A stretch of 64,000 nucleotides of DNA, taken from assembly GCF_003418935.1 (NCBI RefSeq), contig NZ_QVMT01000015.1:59377-123376 (forward strand), given 5' to 3'. This document shows, in pieces, positions 44,710-54,135 of this stretch. This stretch comes from Emticicia sp. C21 (lineage in GTDB: Bacteria > Bacteroidota > Bacteroidia > Cytophagales > Spirosomataceae). A program made the translations under genes and the position numbers. The notes beneath the pieces are model-generated. The model was given only the letters and a program-made list of their open reading frames with translations, did no database searches and had not been told where the DNA came from. Every line of letters starts with the position of its first letter. Position 1 is the first letter of the stretch.

Positions 44710-45438
44710 TTAAAAGTTTGGCTTCAATAAATATTTGGCATAGAATTCATCAATTACCTTTACGGCATCTTCTGCAGTATCTACCAACTTGATTAGTTTC
44801 AGGTCTTCGGGATTGATGTTTTTTTCACTATCACACATGGTATTCTGAAGCCAGTCAAGTAATCCTTTCCAATACTCACTACCAACCATTACGATCGGGA
44901 AACGAGCAATTTTCTTGGTTTGAATCAGGGTTAAGGCTTCAAATAATTCATCAAGGGTACCAAAGCCACCAGGCATAATAATAAACCCTTGAGAATATTT
45001 CATAAAGCATACTTTACGTGCAAAGAAGTAATCAAAGTTGATACTTTTATCAGGGTCAACGTATTGGTTAGGCACTTGCTCAAACGGTAATTTGATATTT
45101 AATCCAATTGATTTTCCACCATTCTTACTTGCACCTTTATTGCCGGCTTCCATAATACCCGGGCCACCGCCTGTGATTACACCATAGCCGTTTTTTACCA
45201 ATCTTGCTGCAATGTCAACAGACATCTGGTAATATTTATGATCTGATTTGGTTCTTGCTGAACCGTATATAGTTACCGAGGGCCCTATTTTTGCTAGCCT
45301 ATCAAAGCCATCCACAAATTCTGCAACCGTTTTTAAAATTTGCCATGAATCTTGGCTATGTATTTCATTCCATCCTTTTTCAACAAATGCTTCGCGGATT
45401 AGTAAGTCGTCATTTGATTCAATTTCCTTTTCGCTCAT
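44710..45438 (-). CDS. LOG family protein (TIGR00730)
   Basis: 242 residues. The Rossmann-like motifs are T-G-G-G-P-G-I-M-E-A near 91-100 and P-G-G-F-G-T-L-D-E near 156-164, both diagnostic for LOG-type lysine-decarboxylase-like proteins. Family members release bases from nucleotide monophosphates; in plants they activate cytokinins. In bacteria the physiological role is not fixed. The gene is divergent from rpiB and lies alone after a shared terminator. Confidence 0.92.
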   Translation of the reverse strand: MSEKEIESNDDLLIREAFVEKGWNEIHSQDSWQILKTVAEFVDGFDRLAKIGPSVTIYGSARTKSDHKYYQMSVDIAARLVKNGYGVITGGGPGIMEAGNKGASKNGGKSIGLNIKLPFEQVPNQYVDPDKSINFDYFFARKVCFMKYSQGFIIMPGGFGTLDELFEALTLIQTKKIARFPIVMVGSEYWKGLLDWLQNTMCDSEKNINPEDLKLIKLVDTAEDAVKVIDEFYAKYLLKPNF

Positions 45439-45515
45439 AGTAAATTAATAGTAATTTGTCGTACAAAATAAAGATTCTTCTTCAAGAAATTCAGAGGAAT
45501 CGGATTAAGAAAACG

Positions 45516-45523
45516 TATATTTG
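45516..45523 (+). promoter_or_regulatory. Likely -7 box of rpiB
   Basis: TATATTTG fits the TAnnTTTG consensus, 33 bp before the rpiB ATG. No good -33 box is visible. Confidence 0.5.
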
Positions 45524-45556
45524 CAAAAAAAAGTTTGAACCAACAAATATATATCA

Positions 45557-45985
45557 ATGAAAGTTGCAATAGCAGGAGACCATGCAGGATTTGAGTACAA
45601 GAAAGTAATTTTGCATTGGCTTCAGGAACAAAATTTTGAGACCGCAGATTTTGGCCCATATACTTCTGAATCAATGGATTATCCGGACACCTCTCACTCA
45701 TTAGCCAGTGCAGTTGAAAAAGGAGAATATGAATACGGTATTCTGATTTGTGGTAGTGGAAATGGCGTATGTATGACAGCTAATCATCATCAAGGTATCA
45801 GAGCCGGATTGGCCTGGAATTTAGAAGTGGCGGCCTTGATTCGTGAGCATAACAATGCTAATGTCATTTGTTTACCTGCACGATTTATTGATCTTGAATT
45901 AGCTTTGGAATGTGTAAAAACATTTTTGAATACACCTTTTGAGGGTGGAAGACATGCACGCAGAGCGGATAAAATTTCTTGCTAA
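45557..45985 (+). CDS. rpiB: Ribose-5-phosphate isomerase B
   Basis: 142 residues, the normal length. The start is M-K-V-A-I-A-G-D-H-A-G-F-E, with Asp8 and His9 for substrate binding. The catalytic Cys65 is in I-C-G-S-G-N-G. R-H-A-R-R near the end supplies phosphate-binding Arg. It interconverts ribose 5-phosphate and ribulose 5-phosphate in the pentose phosphate pathway. Alone, with a terminator shared with the convergent membrane protein gene. Confidence 0.96.
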   Translation: MKVAIAGDHAGFEYKKVILHWLQEQNFETADFGPYTSESMDYPDTSHSLASAVEKGEYEYGILICGSGNGVCMTANHHQGIRAGLAWNLEVAALIREHNNANVICLPARFIDLELALECVKTFLNTPFEGGRHARRADKISC

Positions 45986-45992
45986 AAATAAG

Positions 45993-46022
45993 GAGCCTGT
46001 CTGATTTGAATCAAACAGGCTC
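45993..46022. terminator. Bidirectional terminator after rpiB
   Basis: GAGCCTGT / ACAGGCTC with a further three pairs after one mismatch and a six-base loop. Confidence 0.8.
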
Positions 46023-46039
46023 TTCTATTATTGAAGGTT

Positions 46040-47449
46040 TTAATATTTTCTCTGATAAATTCCCTTAATGTTAGTAGTTCTATAATCTACCGCTAAAGCC
46101 GGAATTCGCTGAAAAATTTTAGGGACTACATTTTGCTTATCAATGATAATGGTAGGAGGGTCTTTCTTAAAATTATCGAATATATTAATGATACTTTCGT
46201 AGTTGTCCGGGTTTTCTAAATCAATCTTCGATAAATCCCAATTCAGATAACAAGTAGCAGATTTCCCGAGTTTATATTCATCAATTCTTTCACCTATAAC
46301 AAGCATCTTTTGTCCTTTCATTAATTCTGGTAGAGATTTGGGCTTAATTCTCATGTCTGAAAGTTGCTCAAATCCTCTCCCTAAAACCGGAGTTACTCCT
46401 TGATATTGCATTACGACAATTGCTATAAATGCAATCATAAATGTCAATTCAGGGAAGAATGCACCTCGGAAATGTAAAAAGAAACCTGTAACAAAGAATG
46501 CAAAACAAGGGATAAAAATGATGAATTGCATGGGAGCGACATTTGGCGAGAGGAACAATGCCAAGAGCGCCACAACCGCCCATATCAACATGATTTGCTG
46601 CGTGCGTTGTTGGTAGCTATTATAACGAGATGCCTGTGATTGGCGAAGAAAACCTAGAAAAGCAAGAATAGTAGGAATTGAAATCGCTAGCAAAGCACTT
46701 TTGAAATCTTCTAGACTATATTGCTTGATTCTGAATATTCCGCTGAACCAGTTATACTTGAATTCTTCGATACTATTATTAAAATAAAAATAAAGTGTCA
46801 CCAAAAATAATGGAATAGCGAAACCAAGCATGGCTAAGAAGTGTTGTCTTAAATTAGCGTTGGTAAAAAATAATAGACAAGCGGTACTCCATAAAATGAA
46901 AACCATAGAAGGCTGGTGAAACAGAACAGCAATACCGATATAAAGTCCGATTTCAAAAACTTCATCAGATACCCCTTCTCTTCGTTCCATTTGTTTTACA
47001 ATTTTATTGAAAGCAAAAAGAAGAAAGGTAGTAGCTAATAAAACCGGAGAAAGTTTGCTCATATCAAACGACAAACTCATCAATAAAACATAAACCAAGC
47101 CTGGTGCGTAATTTTTTTCAAGGTAAGTCTGACGCGTGTTACAAGTAAAAGTAAAATAGAGTGCCTGAAAATAGATAATCAGAATGGCAATAAACTCATA
47201 AGCAAACTGAACCCTGCCGAATGACAAATCAATTAACCAATAGATAAAAGCAGAAAGCGGGCCCACGTTAGTCAGGATTTCTTTATAGAGAAAACTTCCG
47301 TCACGGATTTTCTCTCCGACCAACATCCACTCTAATTCAGGCAATAAAATTGGGAGTTTGTCACCCAGAAAAGGCAATTTCAGAAGAATCACCAACAACA
47401 ATAATGACAGGATATGGAAAAGCGTATTGAATCTAAAAAACGTTAGCAA
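46040..47449 (-). CDS. Polytopic membrane protein, possibly DUF6427-like
   Basis: 469 residues if begun at the TTG at 47449. A longer ATG start at 47554 gives 504 residues, but a TAACTTTG promoter box (47472-47479, minus strand) lies inside that extension. There are about ten to twelve membrane segments, with L-T-F-F-R-F-N-T-L at the start and a soluble C-terminal part (about 365-469). The first segments resemble DUF6427 and PMT-like glycosyltransferases, though no sure catalytic residue is visible. Divergent from rbfA. Function unknown. Confidence 0.65.
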   Translation of the reverse strand: MLTFFRFNTLFHILSLLLLVILLKLPFLGDKLPILLPELEWMLVGEKIRDGSFLYKEILTNVGPLSAFIYWLIDLSFGRVQFAYEFIAILIIYFQALYFTFTCNTRQTYLEKNYAPGLVYVLLMSLSFDMSKLSPVLLATTFLLFAFNKIVKQMERREGVSDEVFEIGLYIGIAVLFHQPSMVFILWSTACLLFFTNANLRQHFLAMLGFAIPLFLVTLYFYFNNSIEEFKYNWFSGIFRIKQYSLEDFKSALLAISIPTILAFLGFLRQSQASRYNSYQQRTQQIMLIWAVVALLALFLSPNVAPMQFIIFIPCFAFFVTGFFLHFRGAFFPELTFMIAFIAIVVMQYQGVTPVLGRGFEQLSDMRIKPKSLPELMKGQKMLVIGERIDEYKLGKSATCYLNWDLSKIDLENPDNYESIINIFDNFKKDPPTIIIDKQNVVPKIFQRIPALAVDYRTTNIKGIYQRKY

Positions 47450-47471
47450 GGCTGTACTGTTTATATTTTCT

Positions 47472-47506
47472 GCAAAGTTATGAAAAATTAGTGCAGTATA
47501 GCTCAA
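47472..47506 (-). promoter_or_regulatory. Likely promoter of the membrane protein gene
   Basis: On the minus strand TTTG (47506-47503) and TAACTTTG (47479-47472) are 23 bases apart. Transcription would begin near 47465, which fits a TTG start at 47449. Confidence 0.45.
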
Positions 47507-47609
47507 AAAGATAGATTTACCCGACAAAACATAATTTTTAAAGCATTTATTCATTAATAAACCGGAAATAGTACGGATATTTGTATATTATTTAGTGAAT
47601 TTGAACACA

Positions 47610-47987
47610 ATGGAATCGAAAAGACAAAGACAAGTAGCGAAACAAATTCAGAAAGATTTGGGAGAGATTTTTCAGAGAGAAATGAAACAGACATTTGATA
47701 AGGCTTTCGTTACAATTACTGATGTAAAAACTACACCTGATTTAGCTATAGCCAGAGTTTACCTAAGCTTTTTGCTTACAAAAGATAAAGAAGGATTACT
47801 GGAAACCATACGCGAACATACTAAAGTTATCAGAAACCACTTGGCAGCTCGCGTGCGCCACCAATTGCGTATAGTGCCTGATTTACAGTTTTATATAGAT
47901 GATACAGCAGAATATGCACAAAAAATAGAAAACCTTTTTGCTGGTATCGTTATCCCTCCAGCTCCTGCGGAGGAAGACGAAGAATAA
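47610..47987 (+). CDS. rbfA: Ribosome-binding factor A
   Basis: 125 residues from the ATG at 47610; an upstream GTG at 47595 is less likely. The start M-E-S-K-R-Q-R-Q-V-A-K-Q-I is typical. The KH-like domain has K-T-T-P-D-L-A-I-A-R-V-Y-L-S, then R-H-Q-L-R-I-V-P-D-L-Q-F-Y-I-D, as in RbfA. It helps mature the 30S subunit by 16S rRNA end processing. The Lol permease follows in the same direction after 35 bp. Confidence 0.93.
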   Translation: MESKRQRQVAKQIQKDLGEIFQREMKQTFDKAFVTITDVKTTPDLAIARVYLSFLLTKDKEGLLETIREHTKVIRNHLAARVRHQLRIVPDLQFYIDDTAEYAQKIENLFAGIVIPPAPAEEDEE

Positions 47988-48022
47988 TTTCATCATCAAT
48001 AAAGCAGTAAAATCTCAATATC

Positions 48023-49228
48023 TTGAATTTATCCTTATTAATAGCCAGACGGTATTTCTTATCCCGAAAGAAAAAGAGTTTTATCAACTTTATTTCGTTT
48101 ATGTCCATGCTAGGTATCGGGATAGGGACTATGGCAACGGTAGCAGTTCTATCTGTTTTTAATGGTTTGGAAGATTTGAATCGTAGTATTTTTAAATCTT
48201 TTGATCCTGATATTAAAGTATCGGCTGTGGAGGGTAAAACTTTTACTATCGAAAAGGATAAATTAAATAGGCTAAAGCAAATAAAGGGCATTGATTATGT
48301 GACTGAGGTGATTCAGGATAATGCTCTAGTCATGTATGAAGAAGGGAAGATGGTGGTGACACTGAAAGGAGTTGATAGCACTTTCCAGAAGAACAGTCGG
48401 CTAAAAGGCTCCTTGGTAGAGGGAAGTTTTCTATTACATAAAGATGATATAGATTATGCTTTTATAGGTGGTAATGTATACGGAGCACTGAATATTTCTT
48501 TAGATAACATATTAGAACCTTTAGAAATCTGGTACCCTAAAAACCAGAAAAAGTTATCCCTTATCCCGGAAAACAATATTAATAAGAAGGTTATAAATAT
48601 TTCGGGGGTATATGCATTAGAGCAATTTCATGACGATTACGTGTATGTTCCACTTTCGGTGGCGCAGGAGTTGACAGAATACGGAGATAAACGGACTGCC
48701 TTGGAAGTACAATTAAATCCAGAGACAAACACTGATAAAATACAGGATGAAGTTAAAAGTATATTTGGTGATAAATTTCTGGTGCAAAATCAGGATGAAC
48801 AAAATGCTAACTTATTTAGAGCAATAAAAATCGAAAAATTGTTTATCTTTATAGCATTGGTATTTATAATCGGTGTGGCTTCTTTCAATATATTCTTCTC
48901 ACTAACTATGTTAGTAATAGATAAAAAAGAAGAAGTAAAGACTTTATATGCGATGGGAGCCGATGATTCGTTAATAAAAAGAATATTCTTTAGTGAAGGA
49001 GCGATTATCTCTTTTATCGGTACAATGGTTGGTCTTATTTTAGGCCTTTTGTTCTGCCTGACACAAGAACGATTTGGTTGGTTAGGTATGGGTATGGATA
49101 GTGCTGTTGTTGATGCCTATCCGGTAAAAATAAACCCGATGGATTTTTTGATTACTGCTATTGCTGTTGTTGTTATCACATTGTTGGTATCTTATTTTCC
49201 TGCTAAACGTGCCACAAATAAATATTGA
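48023..49228 (+). CDS. LolC/LolE-type (FtsX-family) ABC permease with TTG start
   Basis: 401 residues. The frame has no ATG until residue 27, and an in-frame stop lies at 48008, so the only start preserving the conserved N-terminus N-L-S-L-L-I-A-R-R-Y-F-L-S-R-K-K-K is the TTG at 48023. Four membrane segments (about 25-47, 270-290, 320-345 and 370-390) flank a periplasmic MacB-like domain (about 50-260). The partner ATPase, LolD, is far away at 5096. It acts in moving lipoproteins out of the inner membrane. The stop is 29 bp from the duplicated-domain gene. Confidence 0.85.
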   Translation: MNLSLLIARRYFLSRKKKSFINFISFMSMLGIGIGTMATVAVLSVFNGLEDLNRSIFKSFDPDIKVSAVEGKTFTIEKDKLNRLKQIKGIDYVTEVIQDNALVMYEEGKMVVTLKGVDSTFQKNSRLKGSLVEGSFLLHKDDIDYAFIGGNVYGALNISLDNILEPLEIWYPKNQKKLSLIPENNINKKVINISGVYALEQFHDDYVYVPLSVAQELTEYGDKRTALEVQLNPETNTDKIQDEVKSIFGDKFLVQNQDEQNANLFRAIKIEKLFIFIALVFIIGVASFNIFFSLTMLVIDKKEEVKTLYAMGADDSLIKRIFFSEGAIISFIGTMVGLILGLLFCLTQERFGWLGMGMDSAVVDAYPVKINPMDFLITAIAVVVITLLVSYFPAKRATNKY

Positions 49229-49257
49229 TTAGATTTTTCAAGCTGACAAAAATACAA

Positions 49258-50301
49258 ATGAACCTGCTCTTAAAAATTACTTCCTTAGCTTTCGTTGTTA
49301 CCCAGACTTTCGCTCAAACTGCCAGTCTGAATATGCAATCAAAAAAATGGATTCTTCTGACAAATAGAATCGAAAAAAGTGATATTCATCTTGCTTCTTA
49401 TAGCCCGTCAAAGCTAAAAGCAGACACTTTTGTGATGCGTTTCGGTGCCGGAGGGAAAATTGAGTACGATTACGAAACGAATCCTAATGCATCATCAGGT
49501 GGTAGAATTGAGTTTTTAGACATCGACACAAAGAATTCATCTTGGCAGTACAGTCCTGATGCTAATGTAATGACATTGACTTTAAAGGGTGGTTATAAAA
49601 GCCTGGATGATTTTAATTTCAAAAGAGCGTATATAATTGAACCAACGGCTGGTGGCTACGTTTTGAAAAGAATATCAGAACAAACCGCTGAGAACCTAAA
49701 AGTTCAGGCAAATCAAACTGAAACTTTAAAAGTATTGGTAAAAGAGTCAAATGCTAAGCCTGTTGAAATTATCAGACCCGTTTTGATAACAGAAGTAAAG
49801 GAAGAGGTGAAGCCAGCTATGACAGAGGCTAAAGAAATCAGTAAAGAAGAAATAGAGGCTGCAAAATTTGCCGAAACTATTGCAAAGACCAAAGTTCTAT
49901 TGTCTGATACAAAACGCTGGATTTTGTTGACCAATAAAATTATGAAGAATACTATCAAATTTACTTCATATGATAAATCAAAATTCAGAATCAATACACT
50001 GATACTGACCTTTGCCAATAATGGAAAATTGGAGTACGATTATCAGATGGACCCGACACTCGAATTTTGTGCTGGTATAGATTTTCTGGATATTGATACA
50101 GACGAGTCTGCCTGGTCGTTTGACGAGGCTGGCAATGTGTTGACATTAACGATTAAAGGTGGTTATGCCAGTCTTGATGATTTTAAATTTAAAAGAGAAT
50201 ATAAAGTAGAACAAACAGATGATGAATATGTTTTGCATAAAATAAAGGAACATTATTACATCGATTTGAAAAAACAAAATCAGAAAAAGAAGTCGGAGTA
50301 A
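49258..50301 (+). CDS. Exported protein with a duplicated about 110-residue domain
   Basis: 347 residues from the ATG at 49258, which begins a signal peptide ending Thr-Phe-Ala-Gln. Two copies of one domain follow (about 26-145 and 215-337). Each has K-x-W-I-L-L-T-N-x-I, then K-I/L-E-Y-D-Y, F-L-D-I-D-T, S-x-W and L-T-x-K-G-G-Y-x-S-L-D-D-F. The linker (about 146-215) is rich in Lys, Glu and Val. I do not recognise the domain. It lies directly after the Lol permease, so it may be an envelope protein linked to lipoprotein sorting, but this is inference. Confidence 0.75.
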   Translation: MNLLLKITSLAFVVTQTFAQTASLNMQSKKWILLTNRIEKSDIHLASYSPSKLKADTFVMRFGAGGKIEYDYETNPNASSGGRIEFLDIDTKNSSWQYSPDANVMTLTLKGGYKSLDDFNFKRAYIIEPTAGGYVLKRISEQTAENLKVQANQTETLKVLVKESNAKPVEIIRPVLITEVKEEVKPAMTEAKEISKEEIEAAKFAETIAKTKVLLSDTKRWILLTNKIMKNTIKFTSYDKSKFRINTLILTFANNGKLEYDYQMDPTLEFCAGIDFLDIDTDESAWSFDEAGNVLTLTIKGGYASLDDFKFKREYKVEQTDDEYVLHKIKEHYYIDLKKQNQKKKSE

Positions 50302-50336
50302 ATAGACTTTTGAGCTAATAGCAATAGGTTAATTTT

Positions 50337-50432
50337 ACCACGGAGTAGCACAGAGTTTGGCACAAAGTTTCACTAAGTGGTGAATCATTTTTCAGTGTAA
50401 CTCCGTGCCTAAGCCTTTAAAAGTCTGTGGTT
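50337..50432. repeat. Two-part CTGTG/CCGTG interspersed repeat
   Basis: ACCACGGAGTAGCACAGAG (50338-50356) and CAGTGTAACTCCGTGCC (50393-50409) are arms of one family in opposite orientations. AAAGTCTGTGGT (50420-50431) belongs to the same set. It resembles 20689-20733. It fills the gap before the M1 peptidase gene. Confidence 0.6.
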
Positions 50433-50495
50433 GATTATTTTTTAATTTGAATTAATGGGTGAATTTTATCACTCATTCACAAATTCTTACAACAC

Positions 50496-53009
50496 ATGCG
50501 TTTATTAAGTCCACTAATATTACTGATTCTTAGCTTAAGTGTATTTGCACAAGAGCCCTCACATATTGCTCCAACCCAAGGAAAATATAATCCCGAACGT
50601 ACCAAAAAGAATGATCTGATTCATACCAAACTGGAATTGAGACCTAATTGGGAAAGGCAGCATATGGTCGGTACAGCTACTATCACATTCAAGCCACACT
50701 TCTATCCACAAAATACCCTTGAGTTAGACGCCAAAGGCTTTGACATACAAATGGTTAGAATGAAGGGCCAGGAATTAAAGTTTGATTATGATAAACGTAT
50801 CTTGAAAATAGATTTAGGTAAAACTTTTACCAGAAAAGATTCTGCCCAGGTACAGATCATGTACATAGCTAAACCTAATGAATTACCATTGGGTGGGAGT
50901 GAAGCAATCACTGCTGATAAAGGCTTATATTTTATCAATGCCGATGGCAAAGACCCTGATAAACCCAGGCAAATATGGACACAGGGCGAAACCGAAGCCA
51001 ATTCCTGCTGGTTCCCTACGATTGATACCCCCAATCAGAAAACTACTCTGGAAATCTATATTACATTAGATAAAGCATCAACAGATGCTAAGTATCTGAC
51101 ATTATCCAATGGAAAACTGATTTCTTCAAAAGTTAATAGCGATGGCACGAGAACTGACTATTGGCGACAAGATAAATCTGCTGCTCCTTATCTGACTATG
51201 ATAGCCATTGGGGATTTCAGAAAGGTGGTTGACCCCAACTATAAAAAATTTGAAGTAAGCTATTATGTAGAGCCAAAGTTTGAGAAATATGCTATGAACA
51301 TTTTTGGACGGACACCCGAAATGATTAGCTATTTTGAGAATATTTTGGGCGTAAAATATCAATGGGATAAATATTCACAGATTGCAGTAAGGGAATATGT
51401 ATCTGGAGCAATGGAGAATACCACTGCTACTGTGCATGGCGATTTTGTTCAGAAAGACAATCATCAGCTAGTGGATGATAACGATGATGGAGTAATAGCT
51501 CATGAACTTTTCCACCATTGGTTTGGAGATCTGGTAACGGCAGAATCATGGTCTAATCTCCCTTTGAATGAGTCATTTGCTAATTATTCTGAATATCTCT
51601 GGACTGCCCATAAATACGGACAGGATGAGGCAGATTTAGTAGCCTATATTGCATTCAATCAATACTTCAACGAGGCACTTGAAAAGCAAGAACCATTGAT
51701 TCGATATCGCTATAACGACAAGGAAGATATGTTTGATTCACACTCTTATGCAAAGGGAGGAAGAATCTTACATTTATTAAGAAAACAGGTAGGGGACGAA
51801 GCATTCTTTACGGCTTTAAAACTATATCTGACACAAAATGCTTTTAAAACCGGTGAGGTCGACCAATTGAGATTAGCTTTTGAATCAGTAACGGGAGAGG
51901 ATTTACACTGGTTTTTCGATCAATGGTTTATGAAACCCGGTCATCCTGATTTGCAGGTAACACAAGAGTATGCTAATGGCAAACTTAAATTAACCATTAA
52001 CCAGATTCAGGATACTACTTATTCATCTGTTTACCGATTACCTCTGCAAGTGGAAATCTGGTCTGATAATCAGAAATCTGTTCAGAATATTTTGGTTGAT
52101 AAAGCGCTAAACACTTTTGAATGGAATCTGGCTTCTGCTCCGCAAATGGTATACCTTGATCCTGAAAATACTTTAGTAGGCAGAGTGCTATTCCAGAAAT
52201 CAAAAGAAGAGTATATCTATCAGTATTATCATGCTGAAAGGATGCCTGCCCGTTTAAATGCGCTTGAAATTCTTACTTACGTACCTAATGGCGATAGTAC
52301 TGTTGTTAGTCCTGCTTTAAATAAAGATATTCGTAAGGTCTTAATAGATGCTACTAAGGACAAATTCTGGAGAGTAAGACAATTGGCAGTTCAGAAATTA
52401 TATGATTATGATGGAGACGATTTTTTAGAGGTTGAGAGGGCATTGCAAAGCCGTGTTCAAAGTGACGAACGCTCTTATGTACGAGCCGATGCTATCATTG
52501 CTATGAAAGGTTTCCAGAATTCTCAGAACGATAAATTATTCCGTCAGGCATTAAATGATACTTCTTATACTGTTCAGGCTGCCGCCCTTGAAGCTATTCT
52601 GGCAAGTAAGCCATCGGATGCAGCAGAATTGGCTAAGAAGTATGAATCATCATTTAATACAGCGATTTTTTCTGCTGTAGCAAACTATTTTTCAGAAGAA
52701 GCTGCACCAGAAAGATTTGATTGGTTTGTAGAACACTTAAGTAAAATGAGTGGTGGAGATTTATATCAGGTATTAGGTATTTTTGGTACTTATCTCGTAA
52801 AGTCAAGCCCTGAGATTCAAACCAAAAGCTTACCCTTATTAAAGAAAATCGCTACCAAAGATTCTCAATGGTATGTTCGATTTGCAGGATTGCAAACTTT
52901 GGCATTGTTAAGTGATTTAAAAGAGACCAAAGACATTATAAAGGAGGTAATTGCTGCTGAAAAAGATCAACGTTTACAGAAGGTTTATCAGCAATATAAA
53001 GATTTGTAG
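50496..53009 (+). CDS. M1 family zinc aminopeptidase
   Basis: 837 residues with a signal peptide (to about 18). The M1 domain has G-A-M-E-N-T near 305 and the zinc motif H-E-L-F-H-H-W-F-G-D near 332-341, with N-E-S-F-A-N-Y as the third-ligand helix. An Arg- and aromatic-rich domain follows, then a HEAT-like C-terminal half (about 600-837). It likely trims N-terminal residues of peptides in the periplasm or at the surface. Alone, preceded by the interspersed repeat and followed by the radical SAM gene. Confidence 0.93.
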   Translation: MRLLSPLILLILSLSVFAQEPSHIAPTQGKYNPERTKKNDLIHTKLELRPNWERQHMVGTATITFKPHFYPQNTLELDAKGFDIQMVRMKGQELKFDYDKRILKIDLGKTFTRKDSAQVQIMYIAKPNELPLGGSEAITADKGLYFINADGKDPDKPRQIWTQGETEANSCWFPTIDTPNQKTTLEIYITLDKASTDAKYLTLSNGKLISSKVNSDGTRTDYWRQDKSAAPYLTMIAIGDFRKVVDPNYKKFEVSYYVEPKFEKYAMNIFGRTPEMISYFENILGVKYQWDKYSQIAVREYVSGAMENTTATVHGDFVQKDNHQLVDDNDDGVIAHELFHHWFGDLVTAESWSNLPLNESFANYSEYLWTAHKYGQDEADLVAYIAFNQYFNEALEKQEPLIRYRYNDKEDMFDSHSYAKGGRILHLLRKQVGDEAFFTALKLYLTQNAFKTGEVDQLRLAFESVTGEDLHWFFDQWFMKPGHPDLQVTQEYANGKLKLTINQIQDTTYSSVYRLPLQVEIWSDNQKSVQNILVDKALNTFEWNLASAPQMVYLDPENTLVGRVLFQKSKEEYIYQYYHAERMPARLNALEILTYVPNGDSTVVSPALNKDIRKVLIDATKDKFWRVRQLAVQKLYDYDGDDFLEVERALQSRVQSDERSYVRADAIIAMKGFQNSQNDKLFRQALNDTSYTVQAAALEAILASKPSDAAELAKKYESSFNTAIFSAVANYFSEEAAPERFDWFVEHLSKMSGGDLYQVLGIFGTYLVKSSPEIQTKSLPLLKKIATKDSQWYVRFAGLQTLALLSDLKETKDIIKEVIAAEKDQRLQKVYQQYKDL

Positions 53010-53051
53010 GTCGAAATTATAGTTTTATTATTTCATTCCAAGGCTCACAAC

Positions 53052-54074
53052 ATGAACAGAAACCTGAAAGATGGCTTGAATTTTTTCTCTAAAGTAACTC
53101 CTGCCCGCGCATGGAATGCTTTAAAGAATGTTTCAAGCTATGTGGAGTCGAAAATGACCGGAAAACCTGTTCACAGAGGCTTACCTATTGCCATTTCAAT
53201 AGAGCCGACCACTTCCTGTAATCTCCGTTGTCCTGAATGTCCTAGTGGGTTAAGGAGCTTTACGCGTCCGATAGGGATGTTGGAAGAACAACTCTTTAAG
53301 CAAACCATTGATGAGCTTTCAAAAACCTTATTATATCTTACTTTCTATTTTCAGGGAGAACCCTATTTGCATCCTAAGTTTTTAGAGTTAGTAAAATATG
53401 CCTCGCAAAAAGGCATTTATACAGCTACTTCTACAAATGCTCACTACTTGAGTGATGCTAACGCCAAGCGCACTGTAGAATCGGGTTTAGATAGAATGAT
53501 TATCTCCATTGATGGTACTACACAAGATGTATACGAACAATACAGAGTTGGTGGGAACCTGTCAAAAGTGATTGAAGGAGCTAAGAATATTATTAGGTGG
53601 AAGAAGGAACTAAAATCGTCCACACCTCATGTTATTTTCCAGTTTCTGGTTGTAAAGCCCAATGAACACCAAATGGAAGAAGCAAAGCAATTGACAAAGG
53701 AGATAGGTGTAGATGAAATAGCGTTTAAAACTGCTCAGATTTATGATTATGAAAATGGCTCTGATTTAATACCAACCATAGATAAATATGCACGCTATGT
53801 CCAACAGACCGATGGTACTTATAAAATCAAGAATAAACTGCTTGACCATTGCTGGAAAATGTGGCACTCTTGCGTAATAACCTGGGATGGACTTGTAGTG
53901 CCTTGCTGCTTTGATAAAGACGGGGAATATCGTTTAGGAGATCTGAAAAAAGATACCTTTGAAACCCTTTGGCATAGCCAACCTTATCATAATTTTCGCC
54001 AATCATTGGTACGTTCACGTTCTGAAATTGAGATGTGCAAAAATTGCACAGAGGGAACTAAGGTCTGGGGTTGA
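53052..54074 (+). CDS. Radical SAM protein with SPASM domain
   Basis: 340 residues. The radical SAM cluster motif is C56-N-L-R-C60-P-E-C63. The C-terminal SPASM-like region has C-W-K-M-W-H-S-C near 273-280, V-P-C-C-F-D near 289-294, and M-C-K-N-C near 330-334, which would hold a second Fe-S cluster. Such proteins often modify peptides or sugars. No peptide substrate gene is visible nearby; it stands alone, 42 bp after the M1 peptidase. Function unknown. Confidence 0.9.
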   Translation: MNRNLKDGLNFFSKVTPARAWNALKNVSSYVESKMTGKPVHRGLPIAISIEPTTSCNLRCPECPSGLRSFTRPIGMLEEQLFKQTIDELSKTLLYLTFYFQGEPYLHPKFLELVKYASQKGIYTATSTNAHYLSDANAKRTVESGLDRMIISIDGTTQDVYEQYRVGGNLSKVIEGAKNIIRWKKELKSSTPHVIFQFLVVKPNEHQMEEAKQLTKEIGVDEIAFKTAQIYDYENGSDLIPTIDKYARYVQQTDGTYKIKNKLLDHCWKMWHSCVITWDGLVVPCCFDKDGEYRLGDLKKDTFETLWHSQPYHNFRQSLVRSRSEIEMCKNCTEGTKVWG

Positions 54075-54093
54075 TATTTCAATATTCATTTTA

Positions 54094-54101
54094 TAGATTT
54101 G
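54094..54101 (+). promoter_or_regulatory. Likely -7 box of the nucleoside transporter gene
   Basis: TAGATTTG fits TAnnTTTG, 34 bp before the ATG at 54136. A weak TTGA lies near the -33 position. Confidence 0.45.
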
Positions 54102-54135
54102 CCATTCTGTTTATTTTTTAACCAACCGAACCTCT

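Noticed and set aside
45435..45701. Minus-strand ORF over the rpiB start
   Set aside because: It is antisense to rpiB and overlaps its promoter; composition is that of a shadow frame.
47938..48162. Short plus-strand ORF between rbfA and the permease
   Set aside because: It lies within the permease in another frame and has no family features.
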